From the NCBI RefSeq assembly GCF_015674855.1, contig NZ_JADMLG010000011.1, positions 124,001-188,000 on the forward strand: a DNA stretch of 64,000 nt. The letters are read 5' to 3'. The position numbers and the translations under genes were made by a program. Below are positions 50,726 to 59,387 of the stretch, piece after piece (position 1 is the first letter of the stretch; every line of letters starts with the position of its first letter). The notes below the pieces were generated by a model, which was given only the letters and a program-made list of their open reading frames with translations, ran no database searches and was not told where the DNA came from. The DNA is from Nocardia bovistercoris. GTDB taxonomy: Bacteria > Actinomycetota > Actinomycetes > Mycobacteriales > Mycobacteriaceae.

Positions 50726-50818
50726 TCACGAAAGCTGTAGGCAATCTTGCCGATCGCAATACGCGCCGCACCGCACGCGCGGACATACGCTGAGCTCGCG
50801 TCTTCTCCCGCACGACAT
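50726..50818 (-). CDS. Cysteine-rich short frame upstream of encapsulin (30 residues)
   Basis: A 30-codon reverse-strand frame in the tauD/encapsulin promoter region with five cysteines (residues 3, 12, 17, 21 and 26). No ribosome binding site precedes its ATG, so it would have to be leaderless; leaderless polycysteine frames acting as cysteine-responsive attenuators are known in mycobacteria. The -10 region for such a transcript is not obvious, and the start falls in the tauD ribosome-binding region on the other strand. Low confidence, but the cysteine density upstream of a cysteine desulfurase operon is notable. Confidence 0.35.
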   Translation of the reverse strand: MSCGRRRELSVCPRVRCGAYCDRQDCLQLS

Positions 50819-50833
50819 CAGGTGGTAGGTCAG

Positions 50834-51787
50834 ATGACAAGTATTGCGGTACAACCGATTTCCACGGACTCCGAATCCGCCTCGACGCTCACCGTCGAGC
50901 CGCTGTCCGGTTACACCGGCGCCGAGATCGGCGGCGTCGACCTGGCGGACGATCTCTCCGAGGAGGTGATCGCGCGGATCAGACAGGCACTGCTGACCTG
51001 GAAGGTCGTCTTCTTCCGCGACCAGAGCATCGGTCACGCCGAGCAGATCGCGTTCGCGCGCCGGTTCGGGAAGCTCACCCCCGCGCACCCGTACGAGGAG
51101 AATCCGCCGGAGGGCTTCCCGGAGATCCTGCCGATCGACAGCCGACGCTACACCAACCTGTACGGCCGCAAGCGCACCTCCTATGACAACTCATGGCACA
51201 CCGACGTCACCGCGCTGGTGAACCCGCCCGCGTTCTCCATCCTGCGCGCCGACATCCTGCCGCCCTACGGCGGCGACACCGCGTGGACCAATCTGGTCGC
51301 CGCCTACGAGAACCTGCCCGACCGGCTGCGCGATTTCGTCGACACCCTCGACGCCGAACACACCTTCGACAACCGCGCCGCCAGCGGCAGCGCCCGCGCC
51401 GCCGTGGTGGACAGCAAGCCACTGCGCACCTTCCACCCGGTAGTCCGAGTACATCCCGAGACCGGAGAACGCGCGCTGTTCGTCAGCCCCGGTTTCACCC
51501 GCAAGGCCCAGAACCTGCGCGGCCTCGGCCCCCGGCTGAGTTCGCACCTGCTCGAGGCGCTGTGGGAGGAGGCGACCCGCACCGAATACACCGTGCGATT
51601 CCGCTGGCGGCCGGGCAGCGTGGCGTTCTGGGACAACCGCGCCACCTCGCACCTGGCCATCCCGGACGCGGGCCATCTCGGCCACGACCGGGTGCTCTAT
51701 CGGGTCACCATCGAAGGCGACGTGCCGCGCGGGGTTGACGGCCGCGAGTCCGAATCCCTCGAGGGCGACCCCTTCCTCGGCTCCTGA
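50834..51787 (+). CDS. TauD-type 2-oxoglutarate dioxygenase
   Basis: A 317-residue Fe(II)/2-oxoglutarate-dependent dioxygenase of the TauD/AtsK group, which hydroxylates taurine, alkylsulfonates or alkyl sulfates so that sulfite or sulfate is released. The iron triad is visible as SWHTDV (His122, Asp124) and TSHLAIPD (His273), and the 2-oxoglutarate arginine is in DRVLYRVTI. N-terminal VEPLSGYTGAEIGGVDL and FFRDQSIGHAEQIAFARRFG are family-typical. The ATG at 50834 follows GGTGGTAGG. It diverges from the encapsulin gene and is followed by a LysR gene after 16 bases. Confidence 0.93.
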   Translation: MTSIAVQPISTDSESASTLTVEPLSGYTGAEIGGVDLADDLSEEVIARIRQALLTWKVVFFRDQSIGHAEQIAFARRFGKLTPAHPYEENPPEGFPEILPIDSRRYTNLYGRKRTSYDNSWHTDVTALVNPPAFSILRADILPPYGGDTAWTNLVAAYENLPDRLRDFVDTLDAEHTFDNRAASGSARAAVVDSKPLRTFHPVVRVHPETGERALFVSPGFTRKAQNLRGLGPRLSSHLLEALWEEATRTEYTVRFRWRPGSVAFWDNRATSHLAIPDAGHLGHDRVLYRVTIEGDVPRGVDGRESESLEGDPFLGS

Positions 51788-51803
51788 GTACCGAGGACCT
51801 GTG

Positions 51804-52745
51804 ATGCTCAACTTCCGCCGCCTCATGCTGCTGTGCGACCTCGCCGAACTCGGCACCCTCACCTCGGTCGCCGAGCGCCGCAATATCACCAGCTCCGCCG
51901 TGTCGGCCCAGTTGCGCATCCTCGAGGACGAGGTGGGTGCGATCCTGTTCCGCCGTGCGGGTCGCACCCTGCGTCTGACCACCAGCGGTGACGTGCTCGT
52001 CGAACACGCGCGCACCATCCTGCGGGTGGTCGACGAGGCGATCGGCGCGGTCGCGGTCACCCACGAGCGCGCCGCGGCGCGGGTGGCGATCTCCGGATTC
52101 GAGACCAGTATCGCCAGTCTCGCCGCGCCGCTGCTGGAGCGGCTCGGGCGCGAACAGCCCGAGTTGCAACTACGGATACTGCAGGCCGACAGTCCGAGTT
52201 CGCTGCGTTCGCTGCGCCACGGCGAGATCGATATCGCGCTGACCTCGCGACTGACCTTCCGCGCCGACGCGTCCCTGGCCGGACTGCACAGCCACGAACT
52301 CGGCTACGACCCACTGGTGCTGCTCGCCCCGCGCCGCCTGCACGCGCGGATCCGCACCGGCGGCGCCGCCGCGCTGGCCAGCGAGTCCTGGATCACCGGG
52401 CCGCAGGATTCCGGGCTGGCCGAAGCGCTGGTCCGGCTCGGCGAGAAGTCCGGATTCGTCCCGCAGGTCGAGCACCGGGTGGTCGGCGCGCCGAACATGT
52501 GCCAGCTCGCGGCCGTCGGCGTCGGCGTCGCCCTGGTGCCGAGGCTCGCGGTGCCCGCCGCGCTGCGCCACATCGTGGTCGACACCGCCGGATTCGACGG
52601 CCGCACCGTGACCGCCGTGCACCGCGAGGGCGCGCTGCGCAATCCCGCCGTGTCGCTGGTGCTGCGCACGCTGCGCGAACTGGCGCGCGAGCGCATCGAG
52701 GGCCGCCACGACGAGACGGCCGACGCGGGTCTCGCGGCGTCCTGA
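51804..52745 (+). CDS. LysR-family regulator paired with tauD
   Basis: A 313-residue LysR-type regulator; HTH in residues 3-62 (SVAERRNITSSAVSAQLRIL) and effector-binding domain from about residue 90. It resembles the other LysR protein in the island (both begin with an RRL(I/M)L(L)xDLAE pattern and share AQLRILEDEVG/QQLRILEDEVG), so the two are probably paralogues with different effectors. The start is the ATG at 51804 after GAGGA. Its position as second gene of a tauD unit suggests control of tauD and perhaps the divergent encapsulin operon. It converges with the acyl-CoA dehydrogenase homologue. Confidence 0.92.
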   Translation: MLNFRRLMLLCDLAELGTLTSVAERRNITSSAVSAQLRILEDEVGAILFRRAGRTLRLTTSGDVLVEHARTILRVVDEAIGAVAVTHERAAARVAISGFETSIASLAAPLLERLGREQPELQLRILQADSPSSLRSLRHGEIDIALTSRLTFRADASLAGLHSHELGYDPLVLLAPRRLHARIRTGGAAALASESWITGPQDSGLAEALVRLGEKSGFVPQVEHRVVGAPNMCQLAAVGVGVALVPRLAVPAALRHIVVDTAGFDGRTVTAVHREGALRNPAVSLVLRTLRELARERIEGRHDETADAGLAAS

Positions 52746-52768
52746 CCTCGTCGCGGCGGCCCACCGGC

Positions 52769-54082
52769 TCACGGCACCACGACCAGTCGCGGCCCGGCCT
52801 CCGGCAGTACCTCCGGCAGTCCCGGCGCCTCGCCCACCGATGGCTGGTTCAACGGTTCGACGCCGTTGAGCAGGTGGTCGCCGAGTTGGCGTTCGCGATA
52901 GATCACCGGATTGTGCGAGGCCAACGTCCTGGCATTGCGCCAGTGCCGATCCAGGTGCAGGCTCTCGTCCAGCGCCGACGCGCCGCCCACCTCGAAGATC
53001 TCGGTGGTGGTCCGCAATGCCAGGTCGATCACCGTGCTCTGCGCCCGGTACACGTTCAGCTCGGCCTCCAGTTCCAGTGCGCGCACCCGCGCTTCGGCCG
53101 CGTCCGTGCGCTGCTCCTCGGGCGCGGTGCGCAGCGCGAACCTGGCGTCGACGGCGCGGTCGAGGGACGCGGCGACGCCGAGCACGATCTGCGCGGTGGC
53201 GTGCGCGACCGCGTCGGCGCGGCCGAGCACCTGCTGGACCTGCGGATCCTCGCGGGGCAGGTCGGCGCTGGCCTGACTGTAGGAACGCCTGCGGCGGCGC
53301 ACGAATCCGGCCGTCTCGTCCACGGCGCGGCGCACGATGCCCGCCAGCGTCGCCAGGTGCACGAGCTGCACGATCGCCGTCTGGCCCGCGAAGTTCGGCT
53401 CGAACGCGATGACCTCGCCGGGATCGACCACCACGTCGGTGAAGGTCGAGGTGCCGCTGGCGCTGGTGCGCTGACCGAATCCGGTGTAGTCGTCGAGCAG
53501 GTGCACGCCCTCGGCGTCGCTGCGCACCATCGCGGCCGAACGCTGCCCTTCGGCGGTCGCGACCGCCACCGAGATGTAGTCGGCGTACAGACTGCCGGTG
53601 CTGTAGTACTTCACGCCGTTGAGCAGCAGCTTCCCATCCACCTCACGCAGGGTGGTGTTGGTCTGTCCGCGCACGTTGCCCGATCGTTCACTGCTCGCGT
53701 TGCCGACGATGGCGCCATCGGCGACCCGCGCCAGCCAGCGCCGCCCGCGTTCGGTGTCGCGCTCGCGCCACCGGTCCTCGGTGAATCGGAAGTGCACGCG
53801 CAGCGCCTGGACCAGGTTGGATTCGGCGGCGCCCAGTTCGATCAGCAGTAGGAACAACTGTCGCAGGGTGACGCCCGAGCCGCCGAGTTCGACGGGCACC
53901 CGCAGCGCGCCGAAGCCTAGCTCCGCGAGCCAACCAGCCTCGCGCAGCGGTATGCGGCGGGTGGTCTCGCGGTCGAGCGCGCCCTCGGCGATCCGCTCGA
54001 AGACCGGCCCGAACCGTTCCAGGAGTTCGGCATCGGTCACCGGTCTCGGTGCCCCGTTCCCGGTAGCGTCGTGTGCTGACAT
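52769..54082 (-). CDS. Acyl-CoA-dehydrogenase-fold monooxygenase (SfnB/DszC type)
   Basis: A 437-residue flavoprotein of the acyl-CoA dehydrogenase fold, SfnB/DszC branch, whose members use reduced flavin and oxygen to oxidise sulfur compounds (dibenzothiophene by DszC). Seen are FGALRVPVELGGSGVTLRQL, the flavin strand IVGNASSERSGN, LNGVKYYSTGSLYADY, and the helical C-terminus ending SHNPVIYRERQLGDHLLNG. The usual acyl-CoA dehydrogenase Glu base is not seen. The ATG at 54082 has AGGAG about 7 bases upstream. Last gene of the leftward module 2; it would feed the NtaA/DszA-type enzyme at 61860. Confidence 0.9.
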   Translation of the reverse strand: MSAHDATGNGAPRPVTDAELLERFGPVFERIAEGALDRETTRRIPLREAGWLAELGFGALRVPVELGGSGVTLRQLFLLLIELGAAESNLVQALRVHFRFTEDRWRERDTERGRRWLARVADGAIVGNASSERSGNVRGQTNTTLREVDGKLLLNGVKYYSTGSLYADYISVAVATAEGQRSAAMVRSDAEGVHLLDDYTGFGQRTSASGTSTFTDVVVDPGEVIAFEPNFAGQTAIVQLVHLATLAGIVRRAVDETAGFVRRRRRSYSQASADLPREDPQVQQVLGRADAVAHATAQIVLGVAASLDRAVDARFALRTAPEEQRTDAAEARVRALELEAELNVYRAQSTVIDLALRTTTEIFEVGGASALDESLHLDRHWRNARTLASHNPVIYRERQLGDHLLNGVEPLNQPSVGEAPGLPEVLPEAGPRLVVVP

Positions 54083-54114
54083 CCTCGTCTCCTGTCCGTG
54101 GTGGGTGTCGTGCT

Positions 54115-55770
54115 TCAGGCCGGGACCGCGACGCGGCCCTCGGCGGTGGACCATCCGGGCACCGAATCGATGAGGTCCCTGGTGTAGTCGTCGGCGGGTG
54201 CGTCCAGAACGGCGGCGGCCGAACCGGATTCGACGACGACGCCGTGCCGCAGCACGGTGACGGTGTCGGTGATCTGGCGCACCACGCCCAGATCGTGGGA
54301 GATCAGCACGTAGGTCGAGCCGAGTTCGCGCTGCAGGTCGACGATCAGCTCGAGGATGCGGGCCTGAACCGTGACGTCGAGCGCGCTGGTCGGTTCGTCC
54401 AGTACCAGCACCCTCGGCTCCAGAGCGAGCGCGCGAGCGATGGCCACTCGCTGGCGCTGTCCGCCCGACAGTCGCGCGGGCAGGCTGTCGTGGGTGTGCT
54501 CGGCCAGCCCGACCAGGTGCAGCAGTTCCCTCGCGCGCCGCGCCCGCGAAGAGCGCGTGCCGATGCCGTGCCGCAGCAGCGGTTCGGCCACCGCGCGCGC
54601 CGCGCTGTAGGTGGGATCGAGGGAGACGAACGGATTCTGGTAGACGAGCTGGATCTGCTCGCGGACCGCGCGCATGGCCGCGTCGGAGTCGTCGGCCAGC
54701 GGTTTACCGTCGAGCAGCACGCGTCCCGAGGTCGGTCGCTCGAGTCCGAGCAGCAGGCGCGCGATCGTGGTCTTGCCGGAACCGGATTCGCCGACGATCG
54801 CGTGCGTGGCGCCCGCGGCCACGGTGAGGTTCACCGCGTCCAGCGCCGTCAGCGATCCCTGGGCGCCGGGTCGCCGGAACACCTTGGTCACGTCGACCAG
54901 CTCGATCACCGTCCGCGTCGGCTCCTGTTCGCGCACCGTCGAATTCACCCGCGTCGCGGCGGCGAACCTGTCCGGGTTCAGCGCGGGCACATCGGCGGCG
55001 AGGCGGCGGGTGTAGTCGCTGCGCGGGTCGTCGAGCACCGTCCCCGTCGGCCCGGCTTCGCGGACCCGGCCCTGCTCGAGGACGACCAGTTCCTCGCAGC
55101 GCTGCCGGGCGACGGCGAGGTCGTGGGTGATGAGCAGCACGCCGAGTCCCAGCTCCGCGCGCAGCCGATCGACCAGGTCGAGCACCCGGCGTTGCACCGT
55201 GACGTCGAGCGCCGAGGTCGGTTCGTCGGCGACCAGCAGGGCCGGACGCGCGGCGATCGCCGAGGCGATCAACACTCGCTGCAACATGCCGCCCGAGAGT
55301 TGGTGCGGGTACTGCCGCGCGACCTCGGCGGGCCGCGCGATCCCGACATCGGCGAGCAGCGCGGTCACCCGTTCGGGGATCTGCTTCGGTTCGGCCGCGC
55401 CGGTGACGCGCAGGGTCTCGCGCAACTGGCTGCCGATGGTGCGCACCGGATTCAGCGAGTTCGCGGGATCCTGCGGCACATAGGCGATCTCGTTGCCACG
55501 CAATTCCCGCAGTCGCCGGTCGCGCGCGGTGAGCAGCGCTTCGCCGCGAAAGCGGATATGCCCGGACCGCACCACCGCGGTCGGTGCGGCCAGGCGCAGC
55601 ACGGTGTTCGCGATGGTCGTCTTCCCCGACCCGGACTCCCCGACCAGCGCGACCGCCTTCCCGGCGGGCACGGTGAACGACACGTCGGTCACGGTCGGCC
55701 GCACGCGCCCGCGATGGCGGTAGGCCACGGTCAGTCCTTCGACCGACAGCAGCGGAACGGATTCACTCAT
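54115..55770 (-). CDS. Fused double ABC ATPase (DppD-DppF), module 2
   Basis: A 551-residue double ATPase. Domain 1: Walker A GESGSGKTT near residue 45, signature LSGGMLQR, Walker B LVADEPTSALD, switch THDLA. Domain 2: Walker A GESGSGKTT, signature LSGGQRQR, Walker B LVLDEPTSALD, switch SHDLG. Peptide-transporter Q-loops PQDPANSLNP and YQNPFVSLDP are present. It overlaps the preceding permease gene by 8 bases. The layout matches the module 1 ATPase, but sequence differs enough to suggest separate origins rather than recent duplication. Confidence 0.94.
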   Translation of the reverse strand: MSESVPLLSVEGLTVAYRHRGRVRPTVTDVSFTVPAGKAVALVGESGSGKTTIANTVLRLAAPTAVVRSGHIRFRGEALLTARDRRLRELRGNEIAYVPQDPANSLNPVRTIGSQLRETLRVTGAAEPKQIPERVTALLADVGIARPAEVARQYPHQLSGGMLQRVLIASAIAARPALLVADEPTSALDVTVQRRVLDLVDRLRAELGLGVLLITHDLAVARQRCEELVVLEQGRVREAGPTGTVLDDPRSDYTRRLAADVPALNPDRFAAATRVNSTVREQEPTRTVIELVDVTKVFRRPGAQGSLTALDAVNLTVAAGATHAIVGESGSGKTTIARLLLGLERPTSGRVLLDGKPLADDSDAAMRAVREQIQLVYQNPFVSLDPTYSAARAVAEPLLRHGIGTRSSRARRARELLHLVGLAEHTHDSLPARLSGGQRQRVAIARALALEPRVLVLDEPTSALDVTVQARILELIVDLQRELGSTYVLISHDLGVVRQITDTVTVLRHGVVVESGSAAAVLDAPADDYTRDLIDSVPGWSTAEGRVAVPA

Positions 55771-56635
55771 CGGTGCTCAACTCCTTGACGAAGGCGCTCA
55801 GCCGGTTGAAGGCCACGACGGTCACGACGATCGCGACGCTGGGCACCGCGACCATCCACGGCGCGGCGAAGACGTAGTTCTTGCCCTCGGCGACCTGCAC
55901 GCCCCATTCCGGCGACGGCGGCGAATCCCCGTAGCCGAGGAAGGCGAGCGCCGCGATCGACATGATCGCCGCGCCGAATTGCAGCACCGACAGCGCGAGC
56001 ACGCTGCTCCACGCGTTGGGCAGGATGTGGGAGACGATCATGGCCCGCCCTCGCGCCCCGAGGAGTCCTGCGGCCTCGAGATACGGCAGGCTCTCGATGC
56101 GCAGCACCTCCGAACGCATCAGGCGCGCGAACACCGCCACCGAGGACACGCCGACCGCGATGGCCGCGTTCACCGTCGAGAACCCCAGCGCCACCACGAT
56201 GGCCATGGATAGCAGCAGCGACGGGATCGCGATGAGCGCGTCGATCAGGCGCATGAGTACCGATTCCAGGCGCCCGCCCGCGTAGTGCCCGGTCACCAGT
56301 CCGATCGCGGACCCGACCACCAGGCCGATCACCACCGCCAGCAGTGCGCTCACCACCGACATGCCGGTGCCGTGCACGACGCGGGAGTAGATGTCGCGGC
56401 CGAGGTAGTCGGTGCCGAGCCGATACTGTCCCGACGGCGGCAGCAGTACCTCGTCCAGGTGCTCGCGATAGGGGTCGTTGGTGCTGAGCAGGTCGGGGGC
56501 GAGCGCGGCGAGCAGGATCACGGCGATGACGAGGAAGGCCGCCGCCGAGGTCGGAGAAAGCCTGCGGCGCAGCGCGTCCCACCGTCCCGGCGCGGCGACG
56601 GTGTCGGATTCGCCGACCGGTACGGTGGCCGTCAT
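55763..56635 (-). CDS. ABC importer permease DppC-like, module 2
   Basis: A 290-residue permease with six hydrophobic helices after a ~30-residue N-terminal tail. DppC hallmarks are YRLGTDYLGRDIYSRVVHG, the coupling loop EAAGLLGARGRAMIVSHILPNA, and ALAFLGYGDSPPSPEWG. The ATG at 56635 overlaps the stop of the DppB-like gene (ATGA), and its stop overlaps the ATPase start by 8 bases. Confidence 0.93.
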   Translation of the reverse strand: MTATVPVGESDTVAAPGRWDALRRRLSPTSAAAFLVIAVILLAALAPDLLSTNDPYREHLDEVLLPPSGQYRLGTDYLGRDIYSRVVHGTGMSVVSALLAVVIGLVVGSAIGLVTGHYAGGRLESVLMRLIDALIAIPSLLLSMAIVVALGFSTVNAAIAVGVSSVAVFARLMRSEVLRIESLPYLEAAGLLGARGRAMIVSHILPNAWSSVLALSVLQFGAAIMSIAALAFLGYGDSPPSPEWGVQVAEGKNYVFAAPWMVAVPSVAIVVTVVAFNRLSAFVKELSTDE

Positions 56636-57618
56636 GGCGTGACCTTCGCGTGGGAGTCGACCGCGACGCGATCGCGCAGCCGCGGGTCGAGGAGCGGATA
56701 GAGCAGGTCGACGAGCAGGTTGACCGCGACGATCGCGCCCGCCGCGAACAGGACCACCCCGAGCAGCACCGGCGAATCCTGGCTCGACACCGCCGCTTCG
56801 ATGACCGAGCCGATGCCGTGCCGGTTGAAGATGGCCTCCACGATCACCGAGCCGGTGACGAGTTCGGCCACCGCCAGTCCCGCCATCGTCACCCCCGGCA
56901 ACGCCGAGGGACGCGCGATATGGGCGAGCAACAGTCGGATCTCGGGCAGGCCCTTGGACCGGGCGAAGGTCACGTACGGTTCGGCCTTCACCTCGCGGGC
57001 GTTCTCGATGATCACCCGGGTCACCGGCGCCGACACCGGGAGCGCGAGTACCGCCGCGGCGGGTATCGCCCCGGTCCAGCCGTCGGCGCGCAGCGTGCTG
57101 AACAGGCCGAGGTTGTAGGAGAACACCTGCAGGACGAGAAGGCCGATCACGAAGGTCGGCACCGAGAGCAGCGCCGCCGGGATCGTGGTCGCCGCGCGCC
57201 GCAGCGGTTCCCACGGCGCCGCGACCGCGACCGCCGCAACCAGCAGCGCCAGCGCGGCCGCGAACACGACCGTCACCGTCGCCAGTTCCAGGGTGGACGG
57301 CAGCGCCTGCGCGATCCGGCGGCCGACGGGTTCCACCGTGCTCAGCGAATATCCGAGTTCCCCTCGAGCCAGCCTGTGCACCGAATGCCACAGTTGCACC
57401 CACAGCGGCTCGTCGAGGCCGTAGTAGGCGAGCAGTTGGTCGATCTGCTCGGGCGAGTAGTTCGATTCCGGATCGTTGAGGCGGGCGCGGATCGGGTCGC
57501 CGGGCAGGAAGAACAGCAGCAGGAAGACCACGAGATACGACAGGGCGAGCACCACGAGCCCCTGTCCCGCGCGGCCGAGGCAGTAGCGGCCGTACGAGGA
57601 CGGGATCGGGCGGTTCAC
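56632..57618 (-). CDS. ABC importer permease DppB-like, module 2
   Basis: A 328-residue permease with six helices. DppB hallmarks are FFLPGDPIRARL, LLAYYGLDEPLWVQ, and the coupling segment VTFARSKGLPEIRLLLAHI. I chose the GTG at 57618 because it overlaps the stop of a short upstream frame with a strong ribosome binding site (GTGA), implying coupled translation; an ATG at 57636 is the alternative. Directly followed by the DppC-like gene (ATGA). Confidence 0.9.
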   Translation of the reverse strand: MNRPIPSSYGRYCLGRAGQGLVVLALSYLVVFLLLFFLPGDPIRARLNDPESNYSPEQIDQLLAYYGLDEPLWVQLWHSVHRLARGELGYSLSTVEPVGRRIAQALPSTLELATVTVVFAAALALLVAAVAVAAPWEPLRRAATTIPAALLSVPTFVIGLLVLQVFSYNLGLFSTLRADGWTGAIPAAAVLALPVSAPVTRVIIENAREVKAEPYVTFARSKGLPEIRLLLAHIARPSALPGVTMAGLAVAELVTGSVIVEAIFNRHGIGSVIEAAVSSQDSPVLLGVVLFAAGAIVAVNLLVDLLYPLLDPRLRDRVAVDSHAKVTP

Positions 57619-57725
57619 GGCACCGGTCCCGCCCATCGTCGCACGCCGTGACAGCTCCCGGCGACCATCGAAGGCGCGGCGGGCAGCGCGGCGGTCCGAG
57701 GTCGTGGTCGGGCGGATGCGGTCAT
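57615..57725 (-). CDS. Short coupled frame between binding protein and permease (36 residues)
   Basis: A 36-codon frame with ATG at 57725 and AGGAG 8 bases upstream, ending at a TGA that overlaps the permease GTG. The peptide is rich in Ala, Pro and Arg with one Cys (SCHGV) and has no known domain. It may serve only to load ribosomes onto the permease start. A frameshifted permease N-terminus is less likely because the permease has normal length from the GTG. Confidence 0.5.
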   Translation of the reverse strand: MTASARPRPRTAALPAAPSMVAGSCHGVRRWAGPVP

Positions 57726-57760
57726 GGTCGGAACTCCTACTGGAAGAGGGTGATCGGGAA

Positions 57761-59386
57761 TCAGTCGTCGAGCCAGGCGTCGTAGAAGTACGACCGGCCG
57801 AGCGTCTCGGGTACGAAGCCTTGCAACTTCGGCGCGGTCACGAACGACTGCTGGGTCTCCTGCAGCGGCACGATCAGGGCGTTGTCGAGCAGGTAGCGCT
57901 GCGCGGCGCCGACCGCCTCGGTGCGGCGCGGTCCGACGGGCACGGCCTTGATGGTGTCGAGCAGTTGGTCGAAGGCCGGGTCGTTCAATCCGCCGAGTCC
58001 CTTGGAGCGGTAGCGATTCCACAGCTGGTTGACATCGGTCGCGGTGGTGTGACCCCACGAGAACGGGTTGTCCGGCTTCGCCACCTGCGCGTTGTAGGTG
58101 GAGCGATCCACCTTCACGATCTCGAACTGGATACCGACGCGGGCCAATTGGATGGCGATCAGTTCGGCGTCCGGAATCGGCACCACCCACTGCGATTCCG
58201 GATACACCCGGAAGCTGAGCCGCGCGCCGTCCTTGGTGCGGATGCCGTCGGCGCCCTTGGCCGTCCAGCCCGCCTCGTCGAGCAGCCGGTTGGCGCGCGC
58301 CGGATCGAATCCGTACTCGGCGCCGATGTCGACGAAACCGGGCGTATTGGATTGCACCAATCCCTTTGCCGCCACCCAGTTGTCGTTGTAGACGCCGGTG
58401 ATGAGTTCGTTGCGGTCGATGCCGTGCAGGATCGCCTGCCGCACCCGCGGATCCGCGATCACCGGATTAGCGCTCGGGTTGATCTCCAGATCGCGGACGC
58501 CGCCGAACGGACGCGCGCCGTAATAGTGGAAACCGCGCTTCTGCAACTGTTTCTCGTCGGTGATGAGCACGTCGCGCGCGGCGTGCGCCTGCCCGGACAG
58601 CAGCAGGCCGGTCCGTGACGCGCCCTCGCTCGAGATGATGTAAGTGATCGAGTTCAGATACGCCTCGCCGGTGTGGTCGGCGGTGCCGGGCGGCCAGTTG
58701 TAGCCGGCGCGGCGCACGATCTTGATCTCGCTGCCCGGTTTCTCCGAGGCGAACACGAACGGTCCGCTGCCGATGGCGTTCTTCAGTTCGGACGCCTGCT
58801 CGTAGCCGAGGGCCAATGTGGAGGCCGCCACGATGGAGTGCCGCAGATCGCCGAGGTTGTTCAGGAATCCGGTGTCCGGTGCGCTGAGGCGGATGCGGAC
58901 CTTGTCCGGCCCGATCGGCTCGGATCCGGCGTAGCGGGCGAACTGCGGGCGCGAGGGCGTGATACCGCGCGCGGTGTCGCCGAAGCCGAGGTGGTTCAGG
59001 TTCGCGACCACGACCTCGGGGGTGAGCCGGGAGCCGTCGCTGAAGGTGACGTCGGTGCGCAGCGTCAGCTCGATCTCGGTGGCCGCGTCGTTCACCGTCC
59101 ACGCGGTGGCCAGCCACGGCGCGAGTTTCCCGGTCTCGGGATCGAGGTAGACGAGCCGGTCGAAGAGGTTGACCGCGACCGATGAGGTCTGCCAGGTGCG
59201 CAGGTCCTGTTGCGCGAAGCCGGCGAATTCGCCGTTCTCCAGGAAGATGATGTCGCCGCCGGACCGCGGCTGCCCGCCGCCTCCCGCACCCGATCCACCG
59301 TTCGCGCCGCAGGCGACCGCGGAAGTGACCAGGATCAACCCGGCCGCGACCGCCGCGAGTCTGCGCACGAGTGTCGGTGCGGGCAT
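57761..59386 (-). CDS. ABC importer substrate-binding lipoprotein (family 5), module 2
   Basis: A 541-residue lipoprotein with lipobox VTSAVAC at about residue 26 followed by a Gly-rich linker. Family 5 features are VAVNLFDRLVYLDPETGKL, LTLRTDVTFSDGSRLTPE, GSGPFVFASEKPGSEI and VRQAILHGIDRNELITGV. The ligand is unknown; co-operonic sulfur oxygenases suggest an organosulfur compound. ATG at 59386 directly follows the upstream gene's stop. The short coupled frame and permeases follow downstream. Confidence 0.92.
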   Translation of the reverse strand: MPAPTLVRRLAAVAAGLILVTSAVACGANGGSGAGGGGQPRSGGDIIFLENGEFAGFAQQDLRTWQTSSVAVNLFDRLVYLDPETGKLAPWLATAWTVNDAATEIELTLRTDVTFSDGSRLTPEVVVANLNHLGFGDTARGITPSRPQFARYAGSEPIGPDKVRIRLSAPDTGFLNNLGDLRHSIVAASTLALGYEQASELKNAIGSGPFVFASEKPGSEIKIVRRAGYNWPPGTADHTGEAYLNSITYIISSEGASRTGLLLSGQAHAARDVLITDEKQLQKRGFHYYGARPFGGVRDLEINPSANPVIADPRVRQAILHGIDRNELITGVYNDNWVAAKGLVQSNTPGFVDIGAEYGFDPARANRLLDEAGWTAKGADGIRTKDGARLSFRVYPESQWVVPIPDAELIAIQLARVGIQFEIVKVDRSTYNAQVAKPDNPFSWGHTTATDVNQLWNRYRSKGLGGLNDPAFDQLLDTIKAVPVGPRRTEAVGAAQRYLLDNALIVPLQETQQSFVTAPKLQGFVPETLGRSYFYDAWLDD

Positions 59387-59387
59387 A

